Under the pieces are notes generated by a model. It saw only the letters and a list, made by a program, of their open reading frames with translations, did not search any database and had not been told where the DNA came from. Shown piece after piece: positions 35,628-45,293 of a stretch of DNA of 64,000 nucleotides. The position numbers were made by a program, and so were the translations under genes. The stretch's first letter is position 1. Every line of letters begins with the position of its first letter. This stretch comes from Betaproteobacteria bacterium (GTDB taxonomy: Bacteria; Pseudomonadota; Gammaproteobacteria; Burkholderiales; SG8-39), in contig JACRAS010000230.1 in NCBI GenBank assembly GCA_016234705.1, positions 1 through 64,000 of the forward strand, written 5' to 3'.

Positions 35628-35840
35628 ATGCCCACCGTACGAGTCAAGGAAAACGAGCCGTTCGAAGTGGCGCTGCGCCGTTTCAAACGCACGATCGAGA
35701 AGACCGGTCTGCTGACCGAGCTGCGCGCGCGCGAGTTCTACGAAAAGCCCACCGCCGAACGCAAGCGCAAGCTTGCCGCCGCGGTCAAGCGCCATTACAA
35801 GCGCATCCGCAGCCAGCAACTCCCGCCAAAGCTGTTCTAA
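35628..35840 (+). CDS. rpsU: 30S ribosomal protein S21
   Basis: A 70-residue, highly basic ribosomal protein: [20 protein letters not shown], then [19 protein letters not shown]. Sequence and length are standard. GGAG lies about 7 bases ahead of ATG 35628; an in-frame TTG directly before it is ignored. Confidence 0.97.
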   Translation: MPTVRVKENEPFEVALRRFKRTIEKTGLLTELRAREFYEKPTAERKRKLAAAVKRHYKRIRSQQLPPKLF

Positions 35841-35916
35841 TTCGCAATGGGTGATGGTCAATCGGTGACGGGCAAGCCCGTTCCCGCCTGACCCATCACG
35901 CAGCGCCGCCGCCCGG

Positions 35917-36363
35917 ATGTCGCTCAAGGCACAAATCACCGAAGACATGAAGGCGGCGATGCGCGCCAAGCATGCGCCGCGCCTGTCGGCGATCCGCCTG
36001 CTGCTGGCGGCGATGAAGCAGCGCGAGGTGGATGAGCGCATCGAGTTGTCCGATGCAGATATCCTCGGCATCATCGAGAAGATGCTGAAGCAGCGCCGCG
36101 ATTCGGTGACGCAGTACGAGGCGGGCAAGCGGCAAGACCTGGCCGACGTGGAAAAATTCGAAATCGGGGTGCTCTCGGGCTACATGCCGCAGCAGCTTGC
36201 GGAAGCGGAAATCGCCGGCGAAGTGGCCGCCGCAGTCGCGGCGGCGGACGCCAAGGGGATGCAGGACATGGGCAAGGTCATGGCGGTGCTCAAACCCAAG
36301 CTTGCCGGCCGCGCCGACATGGCCCGGGTGTCCTCCCTGGTCAAGGCCAAACTCAGCAGTTAG
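35917..36363 (+). CDS. YqeY/GatB-like tRNA-amidotransferase-domain protein
   Basis: A 148-residue helical protein of the YqeY family (MSLKAQITEDMKAAMRAK, SAIRLLLAAMKQREVDE, QRRDSVTQYEAGKRQDL, VLSGYMPQQL and a C-terminal segment MGKVMAVLKPKLAGRADM). It resembles the C-terminal tail domain of GatB. The role is not well established. Its place between rpsU and dnaG is conserved. Confidence 0.93.
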   Translation: MSLKAQITEDMKAAMRAKHAPRLSAIRLLLAAMKQREVDERIELSDADILGIIEKMLKQRRDSVTQYEAGKRQDLADVEKFEIGVLSGYMPQQLAEAEIAGEVAAAVAAADAKGMQDMGKVMAVLKPKLAGRADMARVSSLVKAKLSS

Positions 36364-36500
36364 CGGGGCCTTCCGCGGGAGGGGCACGGCGTTTTTTGAC
36401 TTGCGTTTCGGCCGAATTGGCCTATAAAGAATAGATGTTCCCTTGGCGCGGATGCCGGGGAAAGTTTCTCCAGGCCCTCGATCCCAGCCCCCAGCCGCGC

Positions 36501-38291
36501 GTGATTCCTGATTCCTTCAAACGCGATTTGCTCAATCGCGTCGACATCATCGACCTCATCCAGCGCCATCTCCCGCTGAAAAAAGCGGGCGCCAATTACA
36601 GCGCCTGCTGTCCCTTTCATAACGAGAAATCGCCCTCGTTCACCGTCAGCCCGTCGAAGCAGTTCTATCATTGCTTCGGCTGCGGCGCGCACGGCGACGC
36701 CATCGGCTTTCTCATGGAGTATTCCGGCCTGGGCTATATCGAGGCGATCAAGGAGCTCGCGGCGGGCGCGGGCATGACCCTGCCCGATTTCGAGCCGCGC
36801 TTCGGCAAGAAGAAGGAGGAAGACGGTCCCGATCTGTACGACATCATGCAGCGCGCCAGCCAGTACTATCGCGAGCAGTTGAAAGCCTCGCCGCACGCGA
36901 TCGAGTACCTCAAGCGCCGGGGATTGTCGGGGCAGGTCGCGGCGCGCTTCGGCATCGGCTACGCGCCCGAGGGCTGGCAGAACCTGCAGGCCGCGTTTCC
37001 GAAATACGACGACAAAAGCCTCAAGGACGCTGGATTGGTGATCGAGAACGACGCGGGCAAGCGCTCCGACCGCTTCCGCGACCGCATTATGTTCCCCATC
37101 GTCAACCAGCGCGGCTTCGTCATCGGTTTCGGCGGGCGCGTCATCGGCGCGGGGGAGCCGAAATACCTCAATTCGCCGGAGACGCCGCTGTTCGAGAAGG
37201 GACGCGAGCTCTACGGGCTGCCGCAAGCGCGCCAGGCGATACGCGACGCCGGCCGCGTGCTGGTGGTCGAAGGCTACATGGACGTGGCGGCACTGGCACA
37301 GCACGGCGTGGAGTATGCGGTCGCGACGCTGGGCACGGCGACTACGCCCGTCCATGTGCACAAGCTGCTGCGCCAGGCCGATGAAGTCGTGTTCAGTTTC
37401 GACGGCGATGCGGCCGGCAGGAAGGCGGCCTGGCATGCCCTGGAAATGAGCCTGCCGGCGACGCTCGATCAAAAAGCGATTCGTTTCCTGTTCCTGCCCG
37501 AAGGCGAGGACCCGGACAGCTATGTGCGCGCCGAGGGCAAGCAGGCGTTCGAGGATCTGGTCGGACGCGCCGAGCCGCTCTCCGCCTATCTGCTCACGCA
37601 ACTGCGCGCGCGTGTGGACACAAACACCGCGGAAGGCCGTTCGCGCTTGCTCCATGAAGCCAAACCGCTAGTCATGAACATCACTTCCGCACCCGCGCTG
37701 CAATTGCAACTGTTGAAGCAAGTCGCGGACTTGGCCGGCATGACGCAAACCGAGGTTGAGCAGCAGTGGGAACTGCGGCGTACCAAAGCTTTTACCAGTG
37801 CCTGGGAAAAACCCGAGCTGCCGAAACTCCCGCGCACGGCCCCGCAAAGCGTGCAACGCTGGCTGCTCAAGCGCATGTTGATCAAGTCCGGGTTGGCGCG
37901 CGAGCTGCCGCTTGAACGCTTCTGCGGCGAGGATGTCGAATCGAGAGGGCTTGTTGCCTTGGCCGAGTATTCGCTGGTCCAACCGGAGCAGGGCGGCAAT
38001 TTCGACGCCCTGGTGATCGATCATTTCCGCGGCACCGAGTTCGAAACCCTGTTCAACCAGTTGCGTTCCGAGTTAATGGTGCTCAATTTGTCCCCCGAGC
38101 AGGCCGAAGCCGAGTTCCGCGATTCCCTGCCCAAGCTGGAGCGCGACCATATCGACCAGCAACTCAATGAGTTACAAGCTAAAGTCAGAATTGGGGCGTT
38201 TAGCCGCGCCGACGCGGATCGAATGAACGAGCTGACCAAACGCAAGGCGGCGCTGGACCAGCGCCCAAGCGGAAACCGCTCTGTGGTATAA
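36501..38291 (+). CDS. dnaG: DNA primase
   Basis: A 596-residue primase from the chosen GTG 36501, giving the standard start IPDSFKRDLLNRVDIIDLI. The CHC2 zinc-binding domain is CCPFHNEKSPSF with YHCFGCGAHGD. The catalytic core has GFVIGFGGRVIG, PKYLNSPETPLF and the TOPRIM motif VVEGYMDVAAL, followed by the DxD in SFDGDAAGRKAA. The C-terminal helicase-binding domain is present. ATG 36435 would add 22 residues that do not resemble the family. Confidence 0.95.
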   Translation: MIPDSFKRDLLNRVDIIDLIQRHLPLKKAGANYSACCPFHNEKSPSFTVSPSKQFYHCFGCGAHGDAIGFLMEYSGLGYIEAIKELAAGAGMTLPDFEPRFGKKKEEDGPDLYDIMQRASQYYREQLKASPHAIEYLKRRGLSGQVAARFGIGYAPEGWQNLQAAFPKYDDKSLKDAGLVIENDAGKRSDRFRDRIMFPIVNQRGFVIGFGGRVIGAGEPKYLNSPETPLFEKGRELYGLPQARQAIRDAGRVLVVEGYMDVAALAQHGVEYAVATLGTATTPVHVHKLLRQADEVVFSFDGDAAGRKAAWHALEMSLPATLDQKAIRFLFLPEGEDPDSYVRAEGKQAFEDLVGRAEPLSAYLLTQLRARVDTNTAEGRSRLLHEAKPLVMNITSAPALQLQLLKQVADLAGMTQTEVEQQWELRRTKAFTSAWEKPELPKLPRTAPQSVQRWLLKRMLIKSGLARELPLERFCGEDVESRGLVALAEYSLVQPEQGGNFDALVIDHFRGTEFETLFNQLRSELMVLNLSPEQAEAEFRDSLPKLERDHIDQQLNELQAKVRIGAFSRADADRMNELTKRKAALDQRPSGNRSVV

Positions 38292-38334
38292 TTTACAGCT
38301 TTTTTCCAATATTTCACTGACTTAGGACAAGCTC

Positions 38335-40710
38335 ATGGCAGCACATCAGGCCAAGGCCAGGCAGAACAAAGCCAAGAATCCCGCCGCAGCGGCGAAAGCC
38401 AAGGGCGCCAAACCGAAGGCCCTGCACAAGAGCGCCTCACCGCCGAAGAAAAAGCCCCTGGTCGCGCCGAAGCCTGTGGCCAGGTCGAGGTCTCTGGCCA
38501 AGACGAGGTCTCTCGCCAAGAAAGCCAAGCCGACCCATGCGAGACCTCTGGCCAAGACAAGGCCTCTGGCCAAGAAAGCCAAGCCTGCGACGCATACGAA
38601 GCCACCCACCAAGACGCGGTCTGTGGCCAGGATCCAGGTCAAACCCGAACCCAAGCCTGAGGCCAAGCATCAAGCCGGAAAAGCGCAGGTGCCCAACAAG
38701 GGCAAGGCGCAGGCGAAGCTGCCGCTCAAGGGCAAGGCTGCCCAGCAGGAAACTGCAGTGCCGAAGCCCACGCAGTCGGCGAAGCAAATCGCCCGGCAAA
38801 TCGCCAAGCAACAGGCGGCGAAGCTCACGGCGAAGCAGAAGCAGGATCTGCGCAGAGGCGAGCAAAAACCGGAGGACGTGGAGGCGCGGCGCACGCGGCT
38901 GAAGAACCTGATCAAACTGGGCAAGGAGCGCGGTTTCCTAACCTACTCCGAAATCAACGACCATCTGCCAGACGACCTGGTGGACGCGGAGCAGATCGAG
39001 TCCATCATCACCACCTTCAGTGACATGGGCATCCAGGTCTATGACGTGGCGCCGGATGCGGAAACGCTGCTGATTTCCGAAAACGCGCCGGCGGCCGTGC
39101 CCGACGAAGACGCCGAAGAGGAAGCCGAGGCCGCGTTGTCCACGGTCGATCCCGAGTTCGGCCGCACCACCGACCCGGTGCGCATGTACATGCGCGAGAT
39201 GGGCTCGGTCGAGTTGCTGACGCGCGAGGGCGAGATCGAGATCGCCAAGCGCATCGAAGACGGCCTGAAGCACATGATCCAGGCGATTTCCGCCTGCCCC
39301 ACCACCATCGCCGAAATCCTCGCCCTCGCCGCCAAGGTGTCGCGCGACGAGATGCGCGTCGACGAACTGGTCGACGGACTTATCGATCCGAACGCGAAAA
39401 ACGAGCCGGTCGCCGAGCTCGCGGAAGCGGTGGCCGAGGAGGAGGAAGAGCTCGACGAGGAGGCGCAGAACGCCGCCATCACGGCGAGCCTGCAACAACT
39501 GAAGGAAGACGCCCTGGCGCGCTTCGGCACCATCCATCGCCTGTTCGAAAAGAAGAAGTCGGCGCTGGCCAAGCACGGATCGCGCAGCAAGGAGTACCTG
39601 AAGATCCGCGACAAGATTTCGGGCGAACTGATGAATATCCGCTTCTCCGCGCGCATCGTCGAGCGCCTGTGCGACGCCTTGCGCGGCCTGGTGGAGCAGA
39701 CGCGGCGGCACGAGCGCCATATCCAGCAGTTGTGCGTGACCAAGGGCAACATGCCGCGCCCGCACTTCATCAAGGTGTTCCCGGGCAACGAGACCAACTT
39801 GAGGTGGGTGGGTAACGAGATCGCCGCGCGCCATCCTTACAGCGGCCAGCTTGCGCGCCATCAGCCGGCAATCATGGAAAACCAGCAGAAGCTGCTGAAC
39901 CTGCAGGCAAAGATCGGCATTCCGCTCAAGGACCTCAAGGACATCAACAAGCAGATGTCCACGGGCGAGGCCAAGGCACGCCGCGCCAAGCGCGAAATGA
40001 CCGAAGCCAACCTGCGTCTGGTCATATCGATCGCCAAGAAGTACACCAACCGCGGGCTGCAGTTCCTCGACCTGATCCAGGAAGGCAACATCGGCCTGAT
40101 GAAGGCGGTGGACAAGTTCGAATACCGCCGCGGCTACAAGTTCTCGACCTACGCTACCTGGTGGATCCGCCAGGCGATCACGCGCTCGATCGCCGACCAG
40201 GCGCGCACCATCCGCATTCCGGTGCACATGATCGAGACCATCAACAAGATGAATCGGATCTCGCGCCAAATCCTGCAGGAGACCGGGCAGGAGCCCGATC
40301 CGGCAACGCTCGCGCTGAAGATGGAAATGCCCGAGGACAAGATCCGCAAGATCCTCAAGATCTCCAAAGAACCGATTTCGATGGAGACGCCGATCGGCGA
40401 CGACGACGATTCGCATCTGGGCGATTTCATCGAGGACGCGGCCACCATGGCGCCGGTGGATGCGGCGGTGTACGGATCCTTGCGCGACGCCACCAAGGAA
40501 GTGCTGGACTCGCTCACGCCGCGCGAAGCGAAGGTACTGCGCATGCGCTTCGGCGTCGAAATGAACACCGACCACACGCTCGAAGAAGTGGGCAAGCAGT
40601 TCGACGTCACGCGCGAGCGCATCCGCCAGATAGAAGCGAAAGCGCTGCGCAAGCTGCGCCATCCCTCGCGCTCGGAGCGGTTGCGCAGTTTCTTGGATAA
40701 CGAAGCTTAG
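38335..40710 (+). CDS. rpoD: RNA polymerase primary sigma factor RpoD
   Basis: A 791-residue sigma-70. Region 1.1 ([17 protein letters not shown]) starts only at about residue 200; before it is a Lys/Ala/Pro-rich extension with internal repeats. Region 1.2 ([11 protein letters not shown]), the long non-conserved domain, region 2 ([20 protein letters not shown], then [14 protein letters not shown]), region 3 and region 4 ([20 protein letters not shown], then [20 protein letters not shown]) are all intact. A TATAAT (38287-38292) overlaps the dnaG stop and has an extended TGG, so rpoD probably also has its own promoter. Confidence 0.97.
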   Translation: MAAHQAKARQNKAKNPAAAAKAKGAKPKALHKSASPPKKKPLVAPKPVARSRSLAKTRSLAKKAKPTHARPLAKTRPLAKKAKPATHTKPPTKTRSVARIQVKPEPKPEAKHQAGKAQVPNKGKAQAKLPLKGKAAQQETAVPKPTQSAKQIARQIAKQQAAKLTAKQKQDLRRGEQKPEDVEARRTRLKNLIKLGKERGFLTYSEINDHLPDDLVDAEQIESIITTFSDMGIQVYDVAPDAETLLISENAPAAVPDEDAEEEAEAALSTVDPEFGRTTDPVRMYMREMGSVELLTREGEIEIAKRIEDGLKHMIQAISACPTTIAEILALAAKVSRDEMRVDELVDGLIDPNAKNEPVAELAEAVAEEEEELDEEAQNAAITASLQQLKEDALARFGTIHRLFEKKKSALAKHGSRSKEYLKIRDKISGELMNIRFSARIVERLCDALRGLVEQTRRHERHIQQLCVTKGNMPRPHFIKVFPGNETNLRWVGNEIAARHPYSGQLARHQPAIMENQQKLLNLQAKIGIPLKDLKDINKQMSTGEAKARRAKREMTEANLRLVISIAKKYTNRGLQFLDLIQEGNIGLMKAVDKFEYRRGYKFSTYATWWIRQAITRSIADQARTIRIPVHMIETINKMNRISRQILQETGQEPDPATLALKMEMPEDKIRKILKISKEPISMETPIGDDDDSHLGDFIEDAATMAPVDAAVYGSLRDATKEVLDSLTPREAKVLRMRFGVEMNTDHTLEEVGKQFDVTRERIRQIEAKALRKLRHPSRSERLRSFLDNEA
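38490..38600 (+). repeat. Tandem repeat in the RpoD N-terminal extension
   Basis: Two adjacent 54-base units encode (S/P)LAKTR(S/P)LAKKAKP-x-x-x-(R/T). The repeated Lys-Ala-Lys-Pro pattern gives a disordered basic segment ahead of region 1.1. Such extensions are common in betaproteobacterial sigma-70 and vary in length between strains. Confidence 0.6.
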
Positions 40711-40720
40711 ACAAAAATCT

Positions 40721-40743
40721 CTCTCCCCTTCCAAGGGCGAGAG
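40721..40743 (+). terminator. Hairpin between rpoD and the tRNA gene
   Basis: CTCTC-C-CCTT and AAGG-GC-GAGAG can fold into a stem of about nine pairs shortly after the rpoD stop. No T-run follows, so it is only a possible terminator or processing site. Confidence 0.3.
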
Positions 40744-40786
40744 TTGGGGCAAGGGGCTTTCCCCAAACCCTGTATCATTTCCCGAA

Positions 40787-40863
40787 GGGCCTATAGCTCA
40801 GTTGGTTAGAGCAGAGGACTCATAATCCTTTGGTCCCTGGTTCGAGTCCAGGTGGGCCCACCA
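40787..40863 (+). tRNA. tRNA with CAU anticodon (tRNA-Met elongator or tRNA-Ile2)
   Basis: A 77-base cloverleaf with an encoded CCA end. The acceptor stem GGGCCTA pairs with TGGGCCC (one G-T pair). The D-arm is GCTCAGTTGGTTAGAGC, the anticodon arm AGGACTCATAATCCT has anticodon CAT, and the T-arm is CCTGGTTCGAGTCCAGG. The variable and T-arm region (TTGGTC-CCTGGTTC) is closer to E. coli tRNA-Ile2, whose C34 is changed to lysidine, than to E. coli elongator Met. Without identity-element scoring I leave the choice open. It is not the initiator, which would start with a C-A mismatch. Confidence 0.95.
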
Positions 40864-41232
40864 TTACAATCAAGCGCTTAACACGGTGACCGGCATTGCA
40901 ATCGGCCGAGCTTCGGCGCAATATATTCTCAGAGCAATGCCCGGCCGCGCTGAATCAGCGCCAGACCGTCGCCATCGGCCAGACGCACGAAAAGGGCAGG
41001 ATTGAATTTTCTATCGCTTTTTGTCGTTTCAAAACTGGGCAATGGGCACATTCCGGGAGAAAAAACGAGTGCTGCTCGCGCTGGCACGGATATCACTTTA
41101 TCACTCCGGCACTAATACATCCTGGCGGAGTCGCTCCTTCCGTGGCATCGGGCGCGGGACTCGGTCGCTCACTGCTGGATTTGATGCTAACATTTGCTGA
41201 GTAGCGGCGTTCAGAAATTCTCTGGAGGAAGT
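40864..41232. other. Intergenic region between the tRNA and EPS half-locus B
   Basis: These 369 bases contain one open frame of 102 codons on the plus strand (40896-41204) without any protein feature I recognise and without a ribosome site. No convincing promoter pair was found. The tRNA-proximal position is a common border for acquired islands, but no copy of the tRNA 3' end was seen at the other side. Confidence 0.4.
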
Positions 41233-42315
41233 ATGTCCCAATTTCCTGACGGATCGGTCGACGTTTCAACGAGGAACGCGACAAACCGGCGCGAAGGCGC
41301 AAATCCATTTTCTGCAACTCAGCCCGGCGTGACGGTCATCGTATGCACGCGCGATCGACCTGTGCAGCTCGATCAGTGTCTTGAAAGCCTGGCGCAGCAG
41401 ACCTGTCGCCGATTCGACGTGCTGGTTGTGGACAACGCGTCCGCCCATCCGGCGCGGGAGATCTGCCGGCGTCGCGGAGTCAGCTACATGTACGAGCCGG
41501 TGCCCGGCCTTACACGGGCGAGAAACCTCGGGGCGCGGGCGGCGCGCGGCGAGGTTGTCGCTTATATCGACGACGACGCGACCCCTGAGCCGGGATGGCT
41601 GGACGCACTGGTGCGAGACTTCGAAGACCCCGCAGTTGCCGCCGTGTCTGGCAGGATACGTTACATGAAAGCGCACGGAGACACGCGCACGATGTCGAAC
41701 GAGGAAGCCTCTTCAGCGTGCACTCACAGGCCTCGGGGCAGCGTCGATAAGGGGACGCCGGACTGGTTTGCCCTTGCCTGTTTCGGCGGAATCGGCGACG
41801 GCAGCAGCATGGCCTTTCGGCGGGCCGTGATCGAACGCTCGGTCGCGTTCGATGAACGTCTTGGCCGCGGACGATTGCTGGAGGGCGGCGACGAGCATGT
41901 CGCATTCATGTCGCTGATTGCCAGCGGACACCGTATCACCCACGCGCCCGACGCGGTCGTCCGGCATCCCTATCCGGCAACGCCGGCGCTGGAGCGTGCG
42001 AGGCGGTTGCGGGATTTGCGAAATGCGATCGCGAACCTGATGTTCCTATGGGGCGAGTTCCCGGCGCACCACGTCGATATCGCGCGCTTCCTGTATCGCG
42101 CCGTCCTCAAGCGCGTCGCGGGATCGGTCACGCGGCTGCCCGGATCGGCCCGTTTACCGCGGTGGCTGGTTCTGAAAGCCATGCTCGGCGGATGCCTCGT
42201 TTACTGGAAAGCAAGGCGAGAGTGGACCGGTACCCGCGGGCACCGTCGGGAGGAGGTGGGCCGGTCTTCCTCCGGCTCACGCGAGTCCGCCCTGATTCCG
42301 CGCCGAGTCGCATGA
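41233..42315 (+). CDS. Family 2 glycosyltransferase
   Basis: A 360-residue GT-A enzyme: VTVIVCTRDRPVQLDQCLES at the nucleotide-binding start, DVLVVDNASAHP, GLTRARNLGARAARGEVVAY, the metal-binding IDDDATPEPGW and a later GGIGDGSSMAFRR. It has C-terminal hydrophobic patches but no clear membrane helices. It probably adds a sugar to the lipid-linked repeat unit. GGAGGA just before ATG 41233 fixes the start. First gene of half-locus B. Confidence 0.88.
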   Translation: MSQFPDGSVDVSTRNATNRREGANPFSATQPGVTVIVCTRDRPVQLDQCLESLAQQTCRRFDVLVVDNASAHPAREICRRRGVSYMYEPVPGLTRARNLGARAARGEVVAYIDDDATPEPGWLDALVRDFEDPAVAAVSGRIRYMKAHGDTRTMSNEEASSACTHRPRGSVDKGTPDWFALACFGGIGDGSSMAFRRAVIERSVAFDERLGRGRLLEGGDEHVAFMSLIASGHRITHAPDAVVRHPYPATPALERARRLRDLRNAIANLMFLWGEFPAHHVDIARFLYRAVLKRVAGSVTRLPGSARLPRWLVLKAMLGGCLVYWKARREWTGTRGHRREEVGRSSSGSRESALIPRRVA

Positions 42316-42389
42316 AGCCGCGGTAATTGGCTGCAGTTCCGTGCAGCAATTTCCGATTGCGTTTGAGTATTCCCTATCACGGCCTCGCG

Positions 42390-43331
42390 ATGCATGTATT
42401 CTGGCAAGGAAAGCGAGTGCTGGTCAGCGGCGGCGGGGGATTCATCGGTTCTCACGTCGTCGAGGCGCTGCGGCAGCGCGGTGTTCCTGATGACAGCATC
42501 GTAGTCCCGCGATCGAGGAACTGCGACTTACGCCTGCGGGACAACTGCAGGGACGCCGTCCGAAACTGCAATGTGGTCATTCATCTGGCCGCGCCGACCG
42601 GCGGCATTGCTTTTAGCCGCGCCCACCCCGCCTCGCAATATCGCAACTGCTCGCTGATCAATCTTCACCTGCTGGAGGCCGCGCACGAAGCGGGCGTCGA
42701 GAAGTTCATCGCGCTCGGCAATCTCCTCGCCTATCCGGCGGCCGCGGCATCACCGCTGCGCGAGGAGTTCCTCCACAATGGCCCGGTTGCCGATACCCAT
42801 TTGGGTATTGGACTTGCAAAGCGGGATATGGTGGCGCTTGCGCAGATGTATTTTGTGGAATATGGAATGAACGTGGTCAATGTTCTTTCCGCGAATGCCT
42901 ACGGTCCCCGCGATCGTTTCGAGGGACCGGAATCGCATGTGATTCCCGCGACGATAGCAAAGTGCTTTCGAAACGAGGATCTGGTGGTCTGGGGTGACGG
43001 TTCGCCGACGCGGGATTTTCTGTACGTCGACGACGTCGTCGAGGGGATTCTTCTTGCGGCGGAACGGCTTGAGTCGCCGGATTACGTCAATCTGGCATCC
43101 GGACGCGAGGTTTCAATCGCGGATCTTGTGAAGCTCATTGCCAAACGCTCCGAATTTCGTCGAAGAATCGTGTTTGACTCTTCGAAGGGTCGCGGTGACC
43201 CGCGGCGCGTAGCATCCACCGACCTGGGAACCAAACTGACCGGATTCTCTCCCAAGGTGCCGCTCGGCGAGGGGCTGGGGCGAACAATCGACTGGTACAA
43301 AAGGACGCTCCGGGAGTCTGTGCCAAGGTGA
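42390..43331 (+). CDS. NAD-dependent epimerase/dehydratase-like protein with altered active site
   Basis: A 313-residue extended short-chain dehydrogenase fold: VLVSGGGGFIGSHVVEAL (NAD motif), VVIHLAAPTGGI, GDGSPTRDFLYVDDVVEG and a C-terminal substrate domain, most like GDP-fucose synthase and sugar epimerases. The catalytic Tyr-x-x-x-Lys appears as IGLAK (Tyr replaced by Ile) and the usual Ser before it is replaced by Asn (GNLLAYP). It may be inactive as a classical epimerase or use another chemistry. The start at ATG 42390 has no ribosome site. Its TGA overlaps the next GTG. Confidence 0.8.
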   Translation: MHVFWQGKRVLVSGGGGFIGSHVVEALRQRGVPDDSIVVPRSRNCDLRLRDNCRDAVRNCNVVIHLAAPTGGIAFSRAHPASQYRNCSLINLHLLEAAHEAGVEKFIALGNLLAYPAAAASPLREEFLHNGPVADTHLGIGLAKRDMVALAQMYFVEYGMNVVNVLSANAYGPRDRFEGPESHVIPATIAKCFRNEDLVVWGDGSPTRDFLYVDDVVEGILLAAERLESPDYVNLASGREVSIADLVKLIAKRSEFRRRIVFDSSKGRGDPRRVASTDLGTKLTGFSPKVPLGEGLGRTIDWYKRTLRESVPR

Positions 43332-44422
43332 CGAGATACATCCCTCAGATGGAACCTCTCGTTACAGAAGGCGATGCCAGGGCAGTCAATGAATATCTGG
43401 CATCGGGGGGCTGGCTGACTGAGTTCACGCAGACTCGGCTGTTCGAAAAGTCCATTTGCCAATACACGGGGGCACGCTTCTGTTCAATCGCGCCAAGCGG
43501 AACCCTGGCACTGTTCCTCGCGCTCAAGGCTTGCGACATCGGTCGGGATGATGAGGTTATCGTTCCCGACTTGACCATGGCCGCGACGGCCACCGCTGTG
43601 ATGCTCGCCGGTGGCAAGGTTGTCTTCGCCGATATTGATGCAACTACCTTGTGCCTGGATCTCGACCGCGCCGGGAACCTGATTTCGGAGCGAACAAAGG
43701 CGGTTATATTTGTTTCGCTCAACGGACGCTCGCCGCAAGGGTTAGGCGAATTTGTGGCGCGCTGCAGACGCCGGGGCGTCAAAGTGATCGAGGACGCGGC
43801 CCAGTCGTTGGGGTCGTTCGAAGCCGGCCGCCATCTCGGCACCATCGGCGACTGCGGATGTTTTTCGTTCAGCTCGCAGAAAATCATAACGACGGGGCAG
43901 GGCGGCGCGGCCGTCACCAACGACGAGCAAATCCACAAGAAAATGAGTTTACTGAGGGATTTCGGCAGACTGGAAGGAGGCTCCGACCATTACCTGAGCA
44001 TCGGGTGGAATCTCAAGTTCACAGACCTGCAAGCGGCTATCGGCCTTTCGCAGATGAGCCGCCTAGCGGAAATCGTGGACCGGAAAAAGAGCCTCTATGG
44101 TCTTTACCGGGAGTGTCTTTCCGGGGTCAAGGGCATTGAGATCCCGATGACGGACCTTACAAACGTCACGCCGTGGTTCGTCGACGTGCTCATCGACAAG
44201 GACCTCAAGCCGCCGCTCATGAAGCATCTGCATGAAAACGGCGTCGGCAGTCGGGACTTCTATCCAGCGCTGCATGCTGAGCCGGCATTTGCGACGGCCG
44301 GAACATTTCCGGTGGCGGAAGCAGTGTCGGGTCGCGGACTTTGGTTGCCTTCGTCGCTGCGTCTGGAAGACGATGAGGTGAGGCGTGTTTGCCATCTGGT
44401 TCTTCAATTTTTCGCAGGATGA
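43328..44422 (+). CDS. DegT/DnrJ/EryC1-family sugar aminotransferase
   Basis: A 364-residue PLP enzyme. It has PSGTLALFLALKACDIG, DDEVIVPDLTMAATATAV, VIEDAAQSLGSFEAGRHLG and the PLP lysine in FSFSSQKIITTGQGGA, then RDFGRLEG and WNLKFTDLQAAIGLSQM. It closely resembles perosamine or related keto-sugar transaminases that make amino sugars for surface glycans. The GTG start overlaps the preceding stop (GTGA), so the two are translationally coupled. Confidence 0.92.
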   Translation: MTRYIPQMEPLVTEGDARAVNEYLASGGWLTEFTQTRLFEKSICQYTGARFCSIAPSGTLALFLALKACDIGRDDEVIVPDLTMAATATAVMLAGGKVVFADIDATTLCLDLDRAGNLISERTKAVIFVSLNGRSPQGLGEFVARCRRRGVKVIEDAAQSLGSFEAGRHLGTIGDCGCFSFSSQKIITTGQGGAAVTNDEQIHKKMSLLRDFGRLEGGSDHYLSIGWNLKFTDLQAAIGLSQMSRLAEIVDRKKSLYGLYRECLSGVKGIEIPMTDLTNVTPWFVDVLIDKDLKPPLMKHLHENGVGSRDFYPALHAEPAFATAGTFPVAEAVSGRGLWLPSSLRLEDDEVRRVCHLVLQFFAG

Positions 44423-44467
44423 GAAGTTGAGCCAAGTCCAGCGCGACCCCACTTGAGGATTCGCCCA

Positions 44468-45250
44468 ATGCCTTGGTTGCCGCCGCTCATCCGAGACAGT
44501 ATCGATTCCTGCCGTCGCCTGGCCCACGGCCTGCGTGTTCTGGGACGCCTGCCGTTGCGCCACGTCCCTAGGCTGCTCTTTGACTGGCATCGATACCAGA
44601 CCAGCAACAGCATGCCTTCGATGCGGATCGCACTAAGCTCGCTGTACCTCATTGTGGATGATTTTAAAGCGCAAGCGGGAAATCTATCCGACTATTTCCA
44701 TCAAGATCTTTGGGCAGCCCGGAAAATATTCAAATTGCAACCTTCGCGACATGTCGACATTGGATCCAGAATTGACGGCTTTATCGCGCACCTGCTTGTG
44801 TTCATGCCCGTTGAATACGTCGATATTCGGCCGCTCGATGCGCAGGTACAGAATCTCACGATCGTGCGCTCAGATGCGATATCGCTCCGTAACTTCCAGG
44901 ACAACAGCATCAGTTCAATTTCCACTCTGCATGCCGCAGAGCATTTTGGTCTCGGTCGGTACTCGGACCCGATTGATCCGATGGGTTGTTTTACGTTCAT
45001 GTCCGCGCTTTCTCGCGTACTTGCACCTGGGGGAAGGCTCTATTTTTCGGTACCCCTCGGTAAAGAAAGGGTGGAGTTCAACGCGCATCGCATATTTTCC
45101 TTGCAGACAATTCTTTCGCATTTCCGGGAATTGAAACTTGTTTCATTCTCTTTCGTCGACGAAGGCGATCGGCTGCACGAAAACGTGAACCCGGGAGATT
45201 TCCCCTGCAACTCCAAAGACAGCTGTGGTCTATTTGAGTTCACCAAGTAA
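44468..45250 (+). CDS. DUF268-type methyltransferase-like protein
   Basis: A 260-residue protein with DLWAARKIFKLQPSRHVDIG, RIDGFIAHLLVFMPVEYVDI, then HAAEHFGLGRYSDPIDPMG and VLAPGGRLYFSVPLGKERV. These are hallmarks of the DUF268 family, which has a SAM-methyltransferase-like core. Such genes are frequent in polysaccharide clusters, but the reaction is not known. ATG 44468 follows a GAGG. It is more AT-rich than the core genes. Confidence 0.78.
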   Translation: MPWLPPLIRDSIDSCRRLAHGLRVLGRLPLRHVPRLLFDWHRYQTSNSMPSMRIALSSLYLIVDDFKAQAGNLSDYFHQDLWAARKIFKLQPSRHVDIGSRIDGFIAHLLVFMPVEYVDIRPLDAQVQNLTIVRSDAISLRNFQDNSISSISTLHAAEHFGLGRYSDPIDPMGCFTFMSALSRVLAPGGRLYFSVPLGKERVEFNAHRIFSLQTILSHFRELKLVSFSFVDEGDRLHENVNPGDFPCNSKDSCGLFEFTK

Positions 45251-45293
45251 CGTGTGAAATGACCGTATCAGCTTCGCCATTGTGGAATCGCAT

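Noticed and set aside
38938-40752. A 604-codon open frame on the minus strand opposite rpoD
   Set aside because: It is antisense to a highly conserved sigma factor and contains no motif.
40787-40863. An island attachment site at the 3' end of the tRNA
   Set aside because: No second copy of the tRNA 3' segment and no integrase gene was found in the window.
40896-41204. A 102-codon frame between the tRNA and half-locus B
   Set aside because: There is no ribosome site, family resemblance or domain; it is treated as intergenic.
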